Counted from the first letter of the stretch, positions 30,622 through 39,813 are shown. The stretch is DNA of 48,852 bases from Lachnospiraceae bacterium (GCA_029005135.1 JAQXFO010000018.1:1-48852), one strand, 5' to 3'. Program-made: numbers and translations. Notes: generated from the letters alone by a model not told the origin.

Positions 30622-31107
30622 ATGGAAATCGAACGGAAATATCTGATCACGGCGCCGCCGGTCGATCTGGCCGCCTGCCCGCACCACATCATCGAGCAGG
30701 GATACCTCTGCACCGATCCGGTCGTCCGCATCCGCCGCGAGGACGACACCTTCTACCTCACCTATAAAGGCCGCGGCCTGATGGCCCGCGAGGAATACAA
30801 CCTGCCGTTGTCAGCCGAAGCCTACGCCCATCTTCTGCCGAAGATCGACGGCTGCCTCATCGCCAAGACCCGGTATCTTATTCCCCTCGATAATGGCCTC
30901 ACCGCAGAGCTGGATCATTTCAAAAGTCCTCTTTCGGGGCTTTATCTGGTCGAGGTGGAATTCCCGGATATCGCCGGTGCCGACGCCTTTGTGCCGCCGT
31001 CATGGTTCGGGCAGGAAGTGACGGAGGATCCCTTCTATCATAATTCCGCCATGAGCCGGCTGGATCCTTCTACATCCGCCGCGTCTTCTCGGCCGCCGCG
31101 CGGATAG
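30622..31107 (+). CDS. CYTH-domain protein (triphosphate tunnel metalloenzyme family)
   Basis: A 161-residue protein starting MEIERKYL, the ExExK signature of CYTH/triphosphate tunnel enzymes. Alternating R/K and E pairs along the beta-strands follow (VRIRRED, YLTYKGRG, KTRYLIP, AELDHF, YLVEVEF), forming the tunnel that binds inorganic triphosphate. Bacterial members are often triphosphatases; adenylate cyclase activity is less likely. GGAAAGGAACTGCCC precedes the ATG. Its last 38 bases overlap the convergent proC gene, and its last residues (SAASSRPPRG) may be a by-product of that overlap. Confidence 0.92.
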   Translation: MEIERKYLITAPPVDLAACPHHIIEQGYLCTDPVVRIRREDDTFYLTYKGRGLMAREEYNLPLSAEAYAHLLPKIDGCLIAKTRYLIPLDNGLTAELDHFKSPLSGLYLVEVEFPDIAGADAFVPPSWFGQEVTEDPFYHNSAMSRLDPSTSAASSRPPRG

Positions 31108-31864
31108 CACTCATCACGGTGCCGCGGAAGGCCCCGTCTTCAAGGGCTTCGACGCCTTCGATCGTCGAACCGCCGGGGCTCGTCACCTGATCCTTGAGTT
31201 CTCCGGGATGACGGCCGCTCTCCAGCACCATTCTGGCCGAACCGAGCAGGGCCTGGGAGGCCAGACGATAGGCCAGTTTCCTCGGCACGCCCTCGGCGGT
31301 ACCGGCATCGGCCAGCGCTTCAATAAACATATACACATAGGCGGGGGTGCAGCCCGAGACGATGCCGGCGGCATCGAAGATTTTCTCCGGCACCTCTTCC
31401 GCCAGTCCGAAAGCTGTCAGGATATTTTCCGTGACGGCTTTTTCTTCGTCCGTCACCCGTTCACCGGCCATCCAGACACTCATGCCCTCGCCGACCATCG
31501 CCGGCGTATTCGGCATCACGCGCACGATGGCCTTGTCCTCACCGAGTTTCTCCCTGAGATAGGCCATGGAACGGCCCGCCGCAATGGAAATGATCAGATG
31601 GGACGGTGTCAGAACATCGCGAATCTCATCGATGACCGCATCCATCATCTGAGGCTTGACAGCCAGAACGACCACATCGCCGTCTCCGGCCGCCGACGCA
31701 TTATCCGGCGTCGTCATGATACCCCAGGTTTCTTCCGCCCGGCGCCGCGTCGCCTCCGACGGTGCCGAAGCTGTGATATCCCCGGCCACGGCCCGGCCGC
31801 TCTTCAGAAGACCGTCGATGATGGCGCCGGCCATATTGCCGCATCCGATAAATGATATTTTCAT
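31070..31864 (-). CDS. proC: Pyrroline-5-carboxylate reductase
   Basis: A 264-residue cytosolic enzyme for the last step of proline synthesis, reducing pyrroline-5-carboxylate with NAD(P)H. The Rossmann motif FIGCGNMAGAIIDGL is at the N-terminus. VLAVKPQMM and the conserved RVMPNTPAMVGEG follow. The C-terminal signature VTSPGGSTIEGVEALEDG completes the family pattern. Length is normal. AAAGGCGGTTATCT precedes the ATG. It overlaps the convergent CYTH gene. No proA or proB is in the window. Confidence 0.96.
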   Translation of the reverse strand: MKISFIGCGNMAGAIIDGLLKSGRAVAGDITASAPSEATRRRAEETWGIMTTPDNASAAGDGDVVVLAVKPQMMDAVIDEIRDVLTPSHLIISIAAGRSMAYLREKLGEDKAIVRVMPNTPAMVGEGMSVWMAGERVTDEEKAVTENILTAFGLAEEVPEKIFDAAGIVSGCTPAYVYMFIEALADAGTAEGVPRKLAYRLASQALLGSARMVLESGRHPGELKDQVTSPGGSTIEGVEALEDGAFRGTVMSAIRAAAEKTRRM

Positions 31865-31945
31865 AGATAACCGCCTTTCCCGGACAGCGGCCCTCTTCCG
31901 GCCCCGCCCACTTCTTATCTGTCCTTCCGGACGGCACCGATGCCG

Positions 31946-33034
31946 TCAGTCGGGAAGCTGTATCCCATCGGCCGTCAAAATATCGGCCGACACATAATAA
32001 CGCTCTCTCAGAGAGTAGGCGCTGGTATTAAAGAAATTATCCAGCATCTCCGCGGCCGCCAGGGCGACCCGCTCCGGTGATCTGACGACAGCGGCCGCCA
32101 CGCGGCCTTCCTCCACCAGAGACGCGATGTCATCCGATTCGCCATTCAGACAGATCACCGTCACGTCTGTCCTCCCGGCGCCTTCCACCCCCTGCACCGC
32201 ACCCACGGTCTGGGCATCGCCGGCACAGACGATCGTCCCGATCTCCGGATGGTCGGCCAGATAAGCCGCCGTCAGAGCCGCCGCCTCCGCCGCATCATCA
32301 GTCTTCTGTATCTCTTCGCCGGCGCAGTCGGCACCGGCTGTCCGCCTGACGGCATTCTTATAGAGGTCGGACAGATCTGAGGCCAGGCTGTCATTCTCGG
32401 CGCCGCGCAGGAGCAGATAGGGTCTGCCGCCGTCACGTTCCGTCAGCCAGTCCGCCAGATCCGGAATACGCTCCGCCTTGTTGGTAATGATCTGTCCGGC
32501 CGCCGCGCCGCTGACATCCAGTTCACGGCCCACCAGAACCGTCGGCACGCCGGCTTCCCTCGTCTCGCGGACGGAGGCCAGCGTCTCTGTCTTATCCATG
32601 TTGCTGCAGACAACGGCCCGGGCTGCGTAAGCAGCCGCTTCGGCGAAGGCTGCCGTCTGCTTCCCGATGTCATCATCGCAGACACGAACCGTCACATCAT
32701 AACCGCGCCCGATCAGAGCCTGCGTCAGCACTTCGCGGCCCTCCGCAGAAAATCCGCTGTCCGTCGGTATGATGATATAGATCATCTGATGAATGCCGCC
32801 GGCCGCCCCGCCGGAAGCCGACCCGGACGGCACGGTACCGGACTCTGCCGGTGCCGTCTCCAGAATCCCGTCAGACGCCCCATTGACTTCTTCAGGCACA
32901 AGGCCGCCGCCGCTTTCCTGTGCCGCCACGATGTCCCGGCTCCTGATCACCGGGCCGCTGCCGCAGCCCGTCGTCAGAACAGCCAGACACAGAATAAGGA
33001 CTGCCGCCGCCTGTCTCAGGCATAATCTCTTCAT
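31946..33034 (-). CDS. Sugar-binding-type periplasmic/solute-binding lipoprotein
   Basis: A 362-residue lipoprotein. The signal peptide ends in a lipobox TTGC (Cys24), followed by a Gly/Ser/Ala-rich linker to about residue 80. The rest resembles the ribose/LacI-type type I binding fold: YIIIPTDSGFSAEGREVLTQALIGRGYDV for the first lobe, GVPTVLVGREL, and ADHPEIGTIVCAGDAQTVGAVQGVEGAGR as the typical second-lobe block. No ABC permease or ATPase is adjacent, so it is an orphan receptor or sensor. Promoter at 33092-33120. Confidence 0.85.
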   Translation of the reverse strand: MKRLCLRQAAAVLILCLAVLTTGCGSGPVIRSRDIVAAQESGGGLVPEEVNGASDGILETAPAESGTVPSGSASGGAAGGIHQMIYIIIPTDSGFSAEGREVLTQALIGRGYDVTVRVCDDDIGKQTAAFAEAAAYAARAVVCSNMDKTETLASVRETREAGVPTVLVGRELDVSGAAAGQIITNKAERIPDLADWLTERDGGRPYLLLRGAENDSLASDLSDLYKNAVRRTAGADCAGEEIQKTDDAAEAAALTAAYLADHPEIGTIVCAGDAQTVGAVQGVEGAGRTDVTVICLNGESDDIASLVEEGRVAAAVVRSPERVALAAAEMLDNFFNTSAYSLRERYYVSADILTADGIQLPD

Positions 33035-33091
33035 ATAAGATCCTCAGATGCCCCCGTCTGTGCGCCGCTGCCGCGATGCGGAGGCGGCTTT

Positions 33092-33120
33092 ATTATAGCA
33101 TACTTTGAAATTCCGGTAAA
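33092..33120 (-). promoter_or_regulatory. Promoter of the solute-binding lipoprotein
   Basis: TTTACC (33120-33115) and TATAAT (33097-33092) on the minus strand are 17 bases apart. Confidence 0.65.
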
Positions 33121-33137
33121 TTTTGCCCCTTCAGGGC

Positions 33138-33165
33138 TTGAAATATCGAACGTATGTTCTATAAT
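33138..33165 (+). promoter_or_regulatory. SOS promoter with LexA box
   Basis: TTGAAA (33138-33143) and TATAAT (33160-33165) are 16 bases apart. Between them CGAACGTATGTTCT (33147-33160) matches the Bacillus-type LexA/DinR box (CGAAC-N4-GTTC). LexA binding here would block RNA polymerase directly. Confidence 0.9.
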
Positions 33166-33241
33166 AATCAGTACAACAGCCGCCGTCAAGTCTCCCATTT
33201 ACCCAAAACAGACTGCTTTTTATTCTAAGGAGCCGAATTCT

Positions 33242-33517
33242 ATGGAGAATACGATCATCAATGTACCGATCCAGGCGATCTCCGTCTGCAGTACGATCGG
33301 CGATATGACACCTCTTCGTTTTCGCTATGAGGATGACCGCCATCAGCTGCAGACTGTCTGCATTTCCCGCGTCATCGCGGTCAAGCCGACGGTCCTGGCC
33401 GGCATCAACTGTCTGGAGTACACCTGCGCCGCCGACTGCGGCGGCATCGAGAAGCTTTGTATTCTTAAGTATAATGTTCTGAATCACACCTGGATTCTGG
33501 TCCGGATGCTCAGCTGA
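33242..33517 (+). CDS. Unknown 91-residue protein, SOS-controlled, upstream of Y-family polymerase
   Basis: A 91-residue soluble, probably all-beta protein (MENTIINVPIQAISVCS). A charged middle block (PLRFRYEDDRHQLQTVCISRVIAVK) is followed by three cysteines (NCLEYTCAADCGG) and a hydrophobic C-terminus. AAGGAGCCGAATTCT precedes the ATG. It is the first gene after the LexA-controlled promoter, and its stop lies one base before the polymerase start, so the two are tightly coupled. In other Firmicutes a small YolD-like protein often occupies this place, but the sequence does not look like YolD. Function unknown; a polymerase accessory role is inferred only from position. Confidence 0.85.
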   Translation: MENTIINVPIQAISVCSTIGDMTPLRFRYEDDRHQLQTVCISRVIAVKPTVLAGINCLEYTCAADCGGIEKLCILKYNVLNHTWILVRMLS

Positions 33518-33518
33518 T

Positions 33519-34805
33519 ATGAACCGGCCGATCTACTACCATGTCGATGTCAACGCCGCCTTCCTGAGCTGGGAAGCCGCCCGCCGTCTCCACGACCGTC
33601 AGGATACCCTGGATCTGCGGACGGTTCCCGCCGTTGTGGGAGGCAGCGAGAAGACCCGTCACGGAATCGTTCTGGCCAAGTCCACGCCGGCGAAAGCCTT
33701 CGGCATCAAGACGGGCGAAGCCCTTGTCTCGGCCAGGGAAAAATGTCCCGGCCTCATCATCGTCCCGCCCGATTACCCGCTTTATGTCTCCTGCTCGCGC
33801 CGCCTGATGCGTTATCTGCGCCGCTTTTCCGCCGCCATCGATCAATATTCCATCGACGAATCCTTCATGACGATGACCGGCTGCGAGCATACCCTCGGGC
33901 AGCCCGTCCTCTTCGCCGACGAGCTCCGCCAGATGATTGCCGACCACTTCGGCTTCACCGTTAACATCGGTGTTTCCTCCAATCGTCTGCTGGCTAAGAT
34001 GGCCGGCGAGCTCAGGAAGCCCAACCGGACCCTGTCGCTGTTTCCCGAAGAGATTCCGGAAAAGCTCTGGCCGCTGCCTGTCGGTGACCTGTTCTTTGTC
34101 GGCCGGGCCACGACGCACCGTCTTCTGAAGCTCGGCATCACCACCGTCGGTGAATTAGCGGCGTCTGACCCCGATATGCTGGCCGCCCACCTGAAATCCG
34201 CCGGCCGTCTGATCCACGAGCTGGCCAACGGCCGCGATACCGACCTTTTTCTGACCAATATCGACGAGAACAAGGGATACGGCAACGCGGTCACCGTACC
34301 CGCCGATCTGACGGACAGCGATACCGCCGACGCTTACCTGCTCAGTCTGGCCGAGACCGTCGGGGCGCGTCTGAGAGCCGACGGCATGAAGGCCCGCTGT
34401 GTCGCGGTTTTCGTCTGTACCTGGGAATTTGAGCGGTTTTCCCACCAGAGGATGATGATCTCCCCCACCGATGTCACCTATGAGCTGTACCGTACCGCCG
34501 TCTCTCTCCTCCGGGAGGTCTGGCACGGCGACCCGATCCGGCAGATAGGCATCCGGACAAGCTGTCTCACCCACGAAGAAGCCTATCAGTTCAGCCTCTT
34601 CGATCCGATCCGGCACGACAAACTGATGAAGGTCGACCGCGCCGTGGATGATATCCGCCGGCGCATGGGGGAAAATGCCGTCATGCGGGCCTGCTTTCTG
34701 AAGGCGCCCGTCAAAAATATGGCCGGCGGTCTCGATGCCTCCCGGCGCACCGGCATCACCAAGGCCATCCCCGATATGTTTCCCGATGAGGTCGACGACG
34801 TTTGA
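33519..34805 (+). CDS. dinB: Y-family DNA polymerase (DinB/Pol IV-like)
   Basis: A 428-residue translesion polymerase. YHVDVNAAFLSWE supplies the first catalytic Asp and YSIDESF the Asp-Glu pair. The fingers (VVGGSEKTRHGIVLAKSTPAKAFGIKTGEA) and the thumb helix-hairpin-helix (VGRATTHRLLKLGITTVGELA) are in order. The little-finger domain runs from about residue 240. The C-terminus beyond residue 400 is short and has no clear beta-clamp motif. The TGA of the 91-residue upstream gene and this ATG are one base apart; both lie under the LexA-box promoter. Confidence 0.93.
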   Translation: MNRPIYYHVDVNAAFLSWEAARRLHDRQDTLDLRTVPAVVGGSEKTRHGIVLAKSTPAKAFGIKTGEALVSAREKCPGLIIVPPDYPLYVSCSRRLMRYLRRFSAAIDQYSIDESFMTMTGCEHTLGQPVLFADELRQMIADHFGFTVNIGVSSNRLLAKMAGELRKPNRTLSLFPEEIPEKLWPLPVGDLFFVGRATTHRLLKLGITTVGELAASDPDMLAAHLKSAGRLIHELANGRDTDLFLTNIDENKGYGNAVTVPADLTDSDTADAYLLSLAETVGARLRADGMKARCVAVFVCTWEFERFSHQRMMISPTDVTYELYRTAVSLLREVWHGDPIRQIGIRTSCLTHEEAYQFSLFDPIRHDKLMKVDRAVDDIRRRMGENAVMRACFLKAPVKNMAGGLDASRRTGITKAIPDMFPDEVDDV

Positions 34806-34891
34806 CTCCAGACCGTCAGGCCGCTATCATGATAAAAAACAACCCTCATACCGGGCAGGTTTTCGCCTCTTCCCGGGCAGCGGAGGTATGT

Positions 34892-35500
34892 ATGATGACT
34901 CAACAGATTCTCTATATCCACGGCAAAGGCGGCAATGCCGAAGAAGCGGCACATTACCGGCCGCTCTTTCCAGGCTGCCGTGTGATCGGCTTTGATTATC
35001 GGGCGCAGACGCCATGGGAAGCCTCAGACGAATTTCCCTGTCTCTATGACCGGTACTGCCGCGATCACGCTGATGTCACTCTGATCGCCAACAGCATCGG
35101 GGCGTATTTTGCCATGTGTGCCCTGAGCGAAAAGCCCATAGCCCGGGCGTTGTTCATTTCACCCATCGTCGATATGGCACGCCTCATAACCGACATGATG
35201 TCCTGGGCTCAGGTCACCGAAGAGAGCCTTGAAAAACAGAAGACGATACCTACCGCCTTCGGCGAGACCTTATCCTGGGACTATCTCTGTTATGTCCGGG
35301 AGCATCCCCCGGCATGGTCTGTCCCCACCCGCATTTTGTACGGCGGGCGGGACACTCTGACTTCCCGGAAAACCATTGATGCCTTTTCAGCCCGCACCGG
35401 GGCTTCCCTCACCGTCATGGAAGACGGGGAGCACTGGTTCCACACGGCAGAGCAGCTGGCCTTTCTGGATCACTGGATCCGTGAAGGCTCCGATCCGTGA
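34892..35500 (+). CDS. Small alpha/beta-fold hydrolase
   Basis: A 202-residue protein. The N-terminal ILYIHGKGGNAEEAAHY is the oxyanion-hole region, and NSIGAYFAM the nucleophile elbow (G-N-S-x-G variant, Ser near residue 66). RILYGGRDTLT and GEHWFH hold the acid and the catalytic His near the C-terminus, so the triad looks complete. GGAGG lies 5 or 8 bases before two possible ATGs (34892 and 34895). It follows dinB by 86 bases on the same strand. Substrate is unknown; carboxylesterase or peptidase-like activity is typical of such small members. Confidence 0.85.
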   Translation: MMTQQILYIHGKGGNAEEAAHYRPLFPGCRVIGFDYRAQTPWEASDEFPCLYDRYCRDHADVTLIANSIGAYFAMCALSEKPIARALFISPIVDMARLITDMMSWAQVTEESLEKQKTIPTAFGETLSWDYLCYVREHPPAWSVPTRILYGGRDTLTSRKTIDAFSARTGASLTVMEDGEHWFHTAEQLAFLDHWIREGSDP

Positions 35501-35694
35501 CCGTCCCCGTGGGCGTCCTTTTCGGCAAGGTCTGCATCATCTGGAATTTCACCGATCTGAGCAGCGGCAAGGCCATGGAAACGGCTCTCATCATTGCGGC
35601 AGCAGTGGCGGGGATCTATATCCTCTACTATGTCATTACCTGCCGCATTGCCTGCCGTCACGTGATCTGCGGCGGCGGTGAAAACTCCCTTTGA
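35497..35694 (+). CDS. Short single-helix membrane protein with Cys tail (uncertain)
   Basis: The frame starts with GTG overlapping the stop of the hydrolase by four bases, with GAAGG upstream. An internal ATG at 35575 would give only 39 residues. Either form has one membrane helix (ALIIAAAVAGIYILYYVI) followed by C-R-I-A-C-R-H-V-I-C-GGG. This loosely recalls the small Cys-rich FeoB-associated membrane proteins, but no feo genes are present. A terminator follows at 35703-35756. It may be a minor coupled gene; the evidence is moderate. Confidence 0.4.
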   Translation: MTVPVGVLFGKVCIIWNFTDLSSGKAMETALIIAAAVAGIYILYYVITCRIACRHVICGGGENSL

Positions 35695-35702
35695 ACAATA
35701 AA

Positions 35703-35756
35703 ACCTGCCGGCAGAGGTGCTCTGATAGCCTATCACTCTGTCGGCAGGTCTTCTTA
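35703..35756. terminator. Bidirectional terminator between convergent transcripts
   Basis: ACCTGCCG/CGGCAGGT plus GCAGAG/CTCTGT form a long stem (35703-35749). The T-rich flank is better on the minus strand, so it mainly suits dapL, and secondarily the rightward hydrolase unit. Confidence 0.75.
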
Positions 35757-35835
35757 ATGAAACACTGTGATGCGCCATAACCGGAGGGGCTTGACCCTCT
35801 CCTTCTTTTGTTCTTTTTTATTGTCCTCTTCCTTT

Positions 35836-37050
35836 TTACAGGGTCCGGATGCGATCCAGGGCGGCGCGGGTATTCTCGTGCGTCCCGAAAGCTGTCAGGC
35901 GGAAATAGCCTTCACCGTGGGCGCCGAAGCCGCTGCCCGGCGTACCGACCACGTGGGCCTTTTCCAGAAGATAATCGAAGAAATCCCAGGACTTCATGTC
36001 ATCCGGGGTCTTCAGCCAGATGTACGGGGCATTGACACCGCCGTAAGCGGTATAGCCCATAGCGGTCAGGCCCTCGCGGATCAGCCGGGCATTTTCCATG
36101 TAGTAACCGACCAGTTCGCGGATCTCGGCCTTGCCGGCTTCGCTGTAGCAGGCCTCACCGGCACGCTGGACGATGTAGGGCGCCCCGTTGTACTTGGTGC
36201 CGTGGCGGCGGGCCCACAGGCTGTTCAGAGACACATCTCCGCAGGTCAGAGCCTTCGGCACGACCGTAAAGCCAAGACGCAGACCGGTAAAACCGGCATT
36301 TTTGGAGAAACTGCGCAGCTCGATGGCGCAGGTCTCTGCCCCGTCGCATTCGTAGATGCTGTGCGGCAGGGTCTCATCGGCGATGTAGGCTTCATAGGCG
36401 GCATCGTAGATGATCAGGCTGCCGTTTTTATTGGCATAATCGACCCATGTCTGCAGACGTTCCCGGGTGATGGCCGCACCCGTCGGGTTGTTCGGGAAGC
36501 ACAGATAGATGATATCCGGCACCTCGGACGGCAGTTCGGCCACAAAATCATTGTCCGCCGTGCACGGCAGATATATCACGCGGCTGTAATTGCCGGCAGC
36601 CGGATCAAACAGGCCGGTGCGGCCAGCCATGACATTGGAATCCACATAAACAGGATAAACCGGATCGCAGACAGCGATGCGGCAGTCGTCGGAGAAGATC
36701 TCCTGAATATTGCCGGAATCACATTTAGCCCCGTCGGAGACAAAGATCTCGTCGGCGGAAATATCGCAGCCCCGGGCCTTGTAATCGTTATCCGCAATGG
36801 CGCTTCTTAAAAATTCATAACCCAGATCCGGCGCATAGCCGCGGAAGGTCTCGGCAGAAGCCATCTCATCGACAGCCTTGTGCAGCGCAGTGATCACGCT
36901 CGGCGGCAGCGGCTGGGTGACGTCGCCGATGCCCAGGCGGATGACCGGCACATCGGGATTGGCCGTCTGGAAAGCGCTGACCTTGCGGCCGATGGTGGAG
37001 AACAGATAGCTGCCCTGCAGATTCAGATAATTCTCGTTAATCCTGTACAT
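35836..37050 (-). CDS. dapL: LL-diaminopimelate aminotransferase
   Basis: A 404-residue PLP enzyme converting tetrahydrodipicolinate plus glutamate directly to LL-diaminopimelate, the short lysine/peptidoglycan route found in Clostridia and others. [24 protein letters not shown] and [12 protein letters not shown] are diagnostic openings of Dap[21 protein letters not shown] and the PLP-lysine block [15 protein letters not shown] follow. The ATG at 37050 has GAAGGGGATTTTT upstream; a TTG at 37065 is less likely. It overlaps dapF by 14 bases, and DapF acts on its product. Confidence 0.96.
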   Translation of the reverse strand: MYRINENYLNLQGSYLFSTIGRKVSAFQTANPDVPVIRLGIGDVTQPLPPSVITALHKAVDEMASAETFRGYAPDLGYEFLRSAIADNDYKARGCDISADEIFVSDGAKCDSGNIQEIFSDDCRIAVCDPVYPVYVDSNVMAGRTGLFDPAAGNYSRVIYLPCTADNDFVAELPSEVPDIIYLCFPNNPTGAAITRERLQTWVDYANKNGSLIIYDAAYEAYIADETLPHSIYECDGAETCAIELRSFSKNAGFTGLRLGFTVVPKALTCGDVSLNSLWARRHGTKYNGAPYIVQRAGEACYSEAGKAEIRELVGYYMENARLIREGLTAMGYTAYGGVNAPYIWLKTPDDMKSWDFFDYLLEKAHVVGTPGSGFGAHGEGYFRLTAFGTHENTRAALDRIRTL

Positions 37051-37900
37051 AAAAATCCCCTTCAAACACTTCTTCGGCCGGTCCGGTCATATAGACGGGA
37101 TGACCCTCCCCGGCCCATGCGATAATCAGCTCTCCGCCGCGAAGACCGACGGTGACCGGGCTCTTCACCCGGCCGTTGATGATGCCGGCCACAGCCGAGG
37201 CGCAGGCACCTGTCCCGCAGGCCATCGTCTCACCGGAACCACGTTCCCAGACGCGCATCCGCATGTGATGCTCGTCGACAACCTGAATAAACTCTGTATT
37301 AATCCGGTCGGGAAAACGCCGGTGGTTCTCGAAGTGAGGCCCGATCGCTTCCAGATCAAGGGTCATAGGATCCTCTTCCATAAAAATGACGCAGTGAGGA
37401 TTGCCCATCGAGACTGCCGTCATCCGGTACAGCTTGCCCTGTACGCTGATGGGGCTGTCGATAAGAACCGCCTCCGGCGCAAAATCGCAGGTCTCATCGG
37501 GCACGGCCGGTATGCGGGAGGCCTCCAGGATCGGTTCTCCCATATCTACGCGCACCGTTTTCACACGGCCGTCCTCGACATTCAGCTGCAGCTGTTTGAT
37601 GCCGCTGCCGGTCTCCACCCGGATCGACGTCCTGTCCGTCAGATGATGATCGTACACATACTTGCCGACGCAGCGGATGCCGTTGCCGCACATCGCCCCC
37701 AGACTCCCATCCAGGTTATACATGATCATGCGGAAATCCGCCTTGTCCGAGGGGGCGATCAGAATAAGACCGTCCGAACCGATACCCTTATGACGATCAC
37801 TGACCTTAACCGCGATCGCCGGGGCATTTTCCAGCGGTGTCTTCGTCACATCCACATAAACATAATCGTTGCCGCAGCCGTGCATTTTAGTGAAGTGCAT
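37037..37900 (-). CDS. dapF: Diaminopimelate epimerase
   Basis: A 287-residue enzyme interconverting LL- and meso-diaminopimelate for lysine and peptidoglycan. [15 protein letters not shown] opens the protein as usual. The two catalytic cysteines lie in MCGNGIRC and ACGTGACAS, with GNPHCVIF between them. ATAGGAGTTTAGCG precedes the ATG at 37900. It overlaps dapL; together they form the two-step DapL-DapF route. An inverted repeat with possible promoter sequence (37929-37970) lies upstream. Confidence 0.97.
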   Translation of the reverse strand: MHFTKMHGCGNDYVYVDVTKTPLENAPAIAVKVSDRHKGIGSDGLILIAPSDKADFRMIMYNLDGSLGAMCGNGIRCVGKYVYDHHLTDRTSIRVETGSGIKQLQLNVEDGRVKTVRVDMGEPILEASRIPAVPDETCDFAPEAVLIDSPISVQGKLYRMTAVSMGNPHCVIFMEEDPMTLDLEAIGPHFENHRRFPDRINTEFIQVVDEHHMRMRVWERGSGETMACGTGACASAVAGIINGRVKSPVTVGLRGGELIIAWAGEGHPVYMTGPAEEVFEGDFYVQD

Positions 37901-37928
37901 CGCTAAACTCCTATTAATACAATATGGG

Positions 37929-37970
37929 AAAAAGTATACCACCGTTGGCTTTTCCTGTCGTATACTTTTT
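37929..37970. repeat. Inverted repeat between polyprenyl synthase and dapF
   Basis: AAAAAGTATAC (37929-37939) and GTATACTTTTT (37960-37970) are perfect inverted copies. On the minus strand it could act as a weak terminator for the polyprenyl synthase. TATACT in the left arm could be the -10 of dapF, with ACGACA 17 bases upstream. Confidence 0.55.
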
Positions 37971-37975
37971 CGGAT

Positions 37976-39097
37976 TCATTTTTCTCTTTTTTTCATATAA
38001 CCGATGAGGCCCCGCAGGAGTTCCCTGTCATTTTCCGTCAGGAAATCCATGGTCTCCACCGCCGACGAGGCCCGGTCAAAGCACCGCGCCATCTCATTTT
38101 CCGCATAGGCCGCGGCACCGGATGTCTCCAGGATGCGGCGCACCTCCGCCAGAGTCTCCTCCGTGATCACGGCACGCCCGTAGATCGCCGACAGAGCCTG
38201 CCAGGCCTCCGGGCAAAACAGACGGACATAGGCATAGAGGATCGTCTGCTTATACTCCGAGATATCCGAGCCCACATCCTTGCCCAGCTTAGCCTGATCG
38301 GCGAAAACCCCGAGGATATCATCCTTGATCTGGAAGGCAGCACCGATATCATCCGCCGCCTCATCCACCGCGGCCATCCGCTCCGGACTCATGCCGCCCA
38401 GGAGCATACCCAGATGGAGAGGTCCCAGCACCGAATAGCGGGAGGTCTTGAGATGATAAATATCCCATACCGCCGTCATTAAAATGTCCGCCCGCCGGTC
38501 ATCCGCAAGGGCCGGATCGCTGATCTCACAGGGCAGCACCACATCCAGCATCTCCCCGCGGACGGTATCCAGAATCACCTGCTGAAAATAAGACAGCACC
38601 TCCGCCAGGCGCGGATGACCGGCATAGCGGCGGGCGATCTCGGCCGACGAAGCGGCAATCAGATAATCCCCGGCACAGATGGCCGCGCCTTCCGCGATGC
38701 GAGCCGGTGTGTCCTTCTCGGCAGGCGGCGTGATGCCGCGCCCGGCCAGGGATTCCTCATAGCGCAGCGGAATCGTCTTCTTGCCCCGGCGCTGCCCGGC
38801 CCTGTCGATGATATCGTCATGGATCAGCACGCCGGTCTGGAAGATCTCGAAGGCCAGTGCTGCCCCGTCGCTGGGGGCGGTGTCCGCATGCCCGGCCAGG
38901 CGGTAACCCAGATTGACCAGAACGCCCCGAAGCATCTTGCCGCCGGCGTTGAGATCCGCCATCGCCTCCATAAAAGGCTTCAGAAATACCTGCGTTTCCG
39001 CTGTCAGTGTGTTGTTGTATGCGGTCAGGCCCTTCGACAGACGCGCTGCCGCCCCGCGGTAAAAGTCCTGAAAGGCGTCCTTGTTGTTATTTGCCAT
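37976..39097 (-). CDS. Polyprenyl (farnesyl/geranylgeranyl-type) diphosphate synthase
   Basis: A 373-residue trans-isoprenyl synthase. The first aspartate-rich motif is HDDIIDRAGQRRGKK and the second is QIKDDILGVFAD (DDxxD and DDxxG forms). GGKMLRGVL marks the substrate Lys/Arg region. It is longer than typical FPP synthases (about 300), with insertions around the RITPPAEKDTPARI loop. The ATG at 39097 lies inside the end of uppS (11-base overlap), so it is translationally coupled to it. It probably makes the allylic primer for UppS. Chain length cannot be assigned. Confidence 0.9.
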   Translation of the reverse strand: MANNNKDAFQDFYRGAAARLSKGLTAYNNTLTAETQVFLKPFMEAMADLNAGGKMLRGVLVNLGYRLAGHADTAPSDGAALAFEIFQTGVLIHDDIIDRAGQRRGKKTIPLRYEESLAGRGITPPAEKDTPARIAEGAAICAGDYLIAASSAEIARRYAGHPRLAEVLSYFQQVILDTVRGEMLDVVLPCEISDPALADDRRADILMTAVWDIYHLKTSRYSVLGPLHLGMLLGGMSPERMAAVDEAADDIGAAFQIKDDILGVFADQAKLGKDVGSDISEYKQTILYAYVRLFCPEAWQALSAIYGRAVITEETLAEVRRILETSGAAAYAENEMARCFDRASSAVETMDFLTENDRELLRGLIGYMKKREK

Positions 39098-39788
39098 TAT
39101 TGATCTGTACCTTTTCGTAATAATCCAGGGCTTCCTGCATATCCGCCTGTGAAAAATCCGGCCACAGAACATCCGTAAACCAGATCTCGGCATAGGTCGT
39201 CTGCCACGGAAAGAAATTCGAGAGGCGACGATTGCCGCCGGTGCGGATCACCAGATCCATATCCGGGATCCCCGCCGTATCCAGATAGCCGGCAAAAAGT
39301 TCTTCATCCAGCGACGCCACCGCCGCCCTGCCGTCACGCACATCGGCGGCAAAGGCTGCTGCAGCACGGAGGATCTCATCCCGGCCTCCGTAGCTGATGG
39401 CGACCTGCACCGTCAGACTCCGGCAGTGAGCCGTCATATCCTCGGTGCGGCGGACCGTTTCCCGGGCTTCGGGATCCAGCCGGCTCTTATCGCCGACGAT
39501 GATCATGCGGATATCCCGGGAAATACAGGTGTCCACTTCATTGATGAAGAAATTTTCCATGAGTTTGAAAAGCCCCGAGACCTCCTCCTGGGAACGCTGC
39601 CAGTTTTCTGTCGAAAAGGCGTACACCGTCAGGTAGCGTATCCCCGCCTCCTGACACCATTTGCAGGCATTGATGAAGGTATCGACACCCTTTTCGTGGC
39701 CGTTGAGGACCGAAGCCAGCATATGCTTCCGCGCCCAGCGGCGGTTGCCGTCCATGATAATACCCAGATGTGTGACTTTATTATCCAT
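39087..39788 (-). CDS. uppS: Undecaprenyl-type cis-isoprenyl diphosphate synthase
   Basis: A 233-residue cis-prenyltransferase that extends farnesyl diphosphate for the lipid carrier of cell-wall precursors. LGIIMDGNRRWA carries the catalytic Asp13 and the phosphate-binding loop. YLTVYAFSTENWQRS follows as the substrate pocket. The C-terminal RTGGNRRLSNFFPWQTTYAE corresponds to RTSGExRLSNFLLWQxAYxE, with an unusual GN in place of the common SGE. Length is normal. It is coupled to the downstream polyprenyl synthase. Confidence 0.93.
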   Translation of the reverse strand: MDNKVTHLGIIMDGNRRWARKHMLASVLNGHEKGVDTFINACKWCQEAGIRYLTVYAFSTENWQRSQEEVSGLFKLMENFFINEVDTCISRDIRMIIVGDKSRLDPEARETVRRTEDMTAHCRSLTVQVAISYGGRDEILRAAAAFAADVRDGRAAVASLDEELFAGYLDTAGIPDMDLVIRTGGNRRLSNFFPWQTTYAEIWFTDVLWPDFSQADMQEALDYYEKVQINNGK

Positions 39789-39813
39789 AACAAAAACTCC
39801 AAAAAGGCTTCGC

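Noticed and set aside
35497-35694. FeoB-associated Cys-rich protein assignment
   Set aside because: Only a helix plus a few cysteines match and no feoA/feoB is present; listed as an uncertain small membrane protein without this name.
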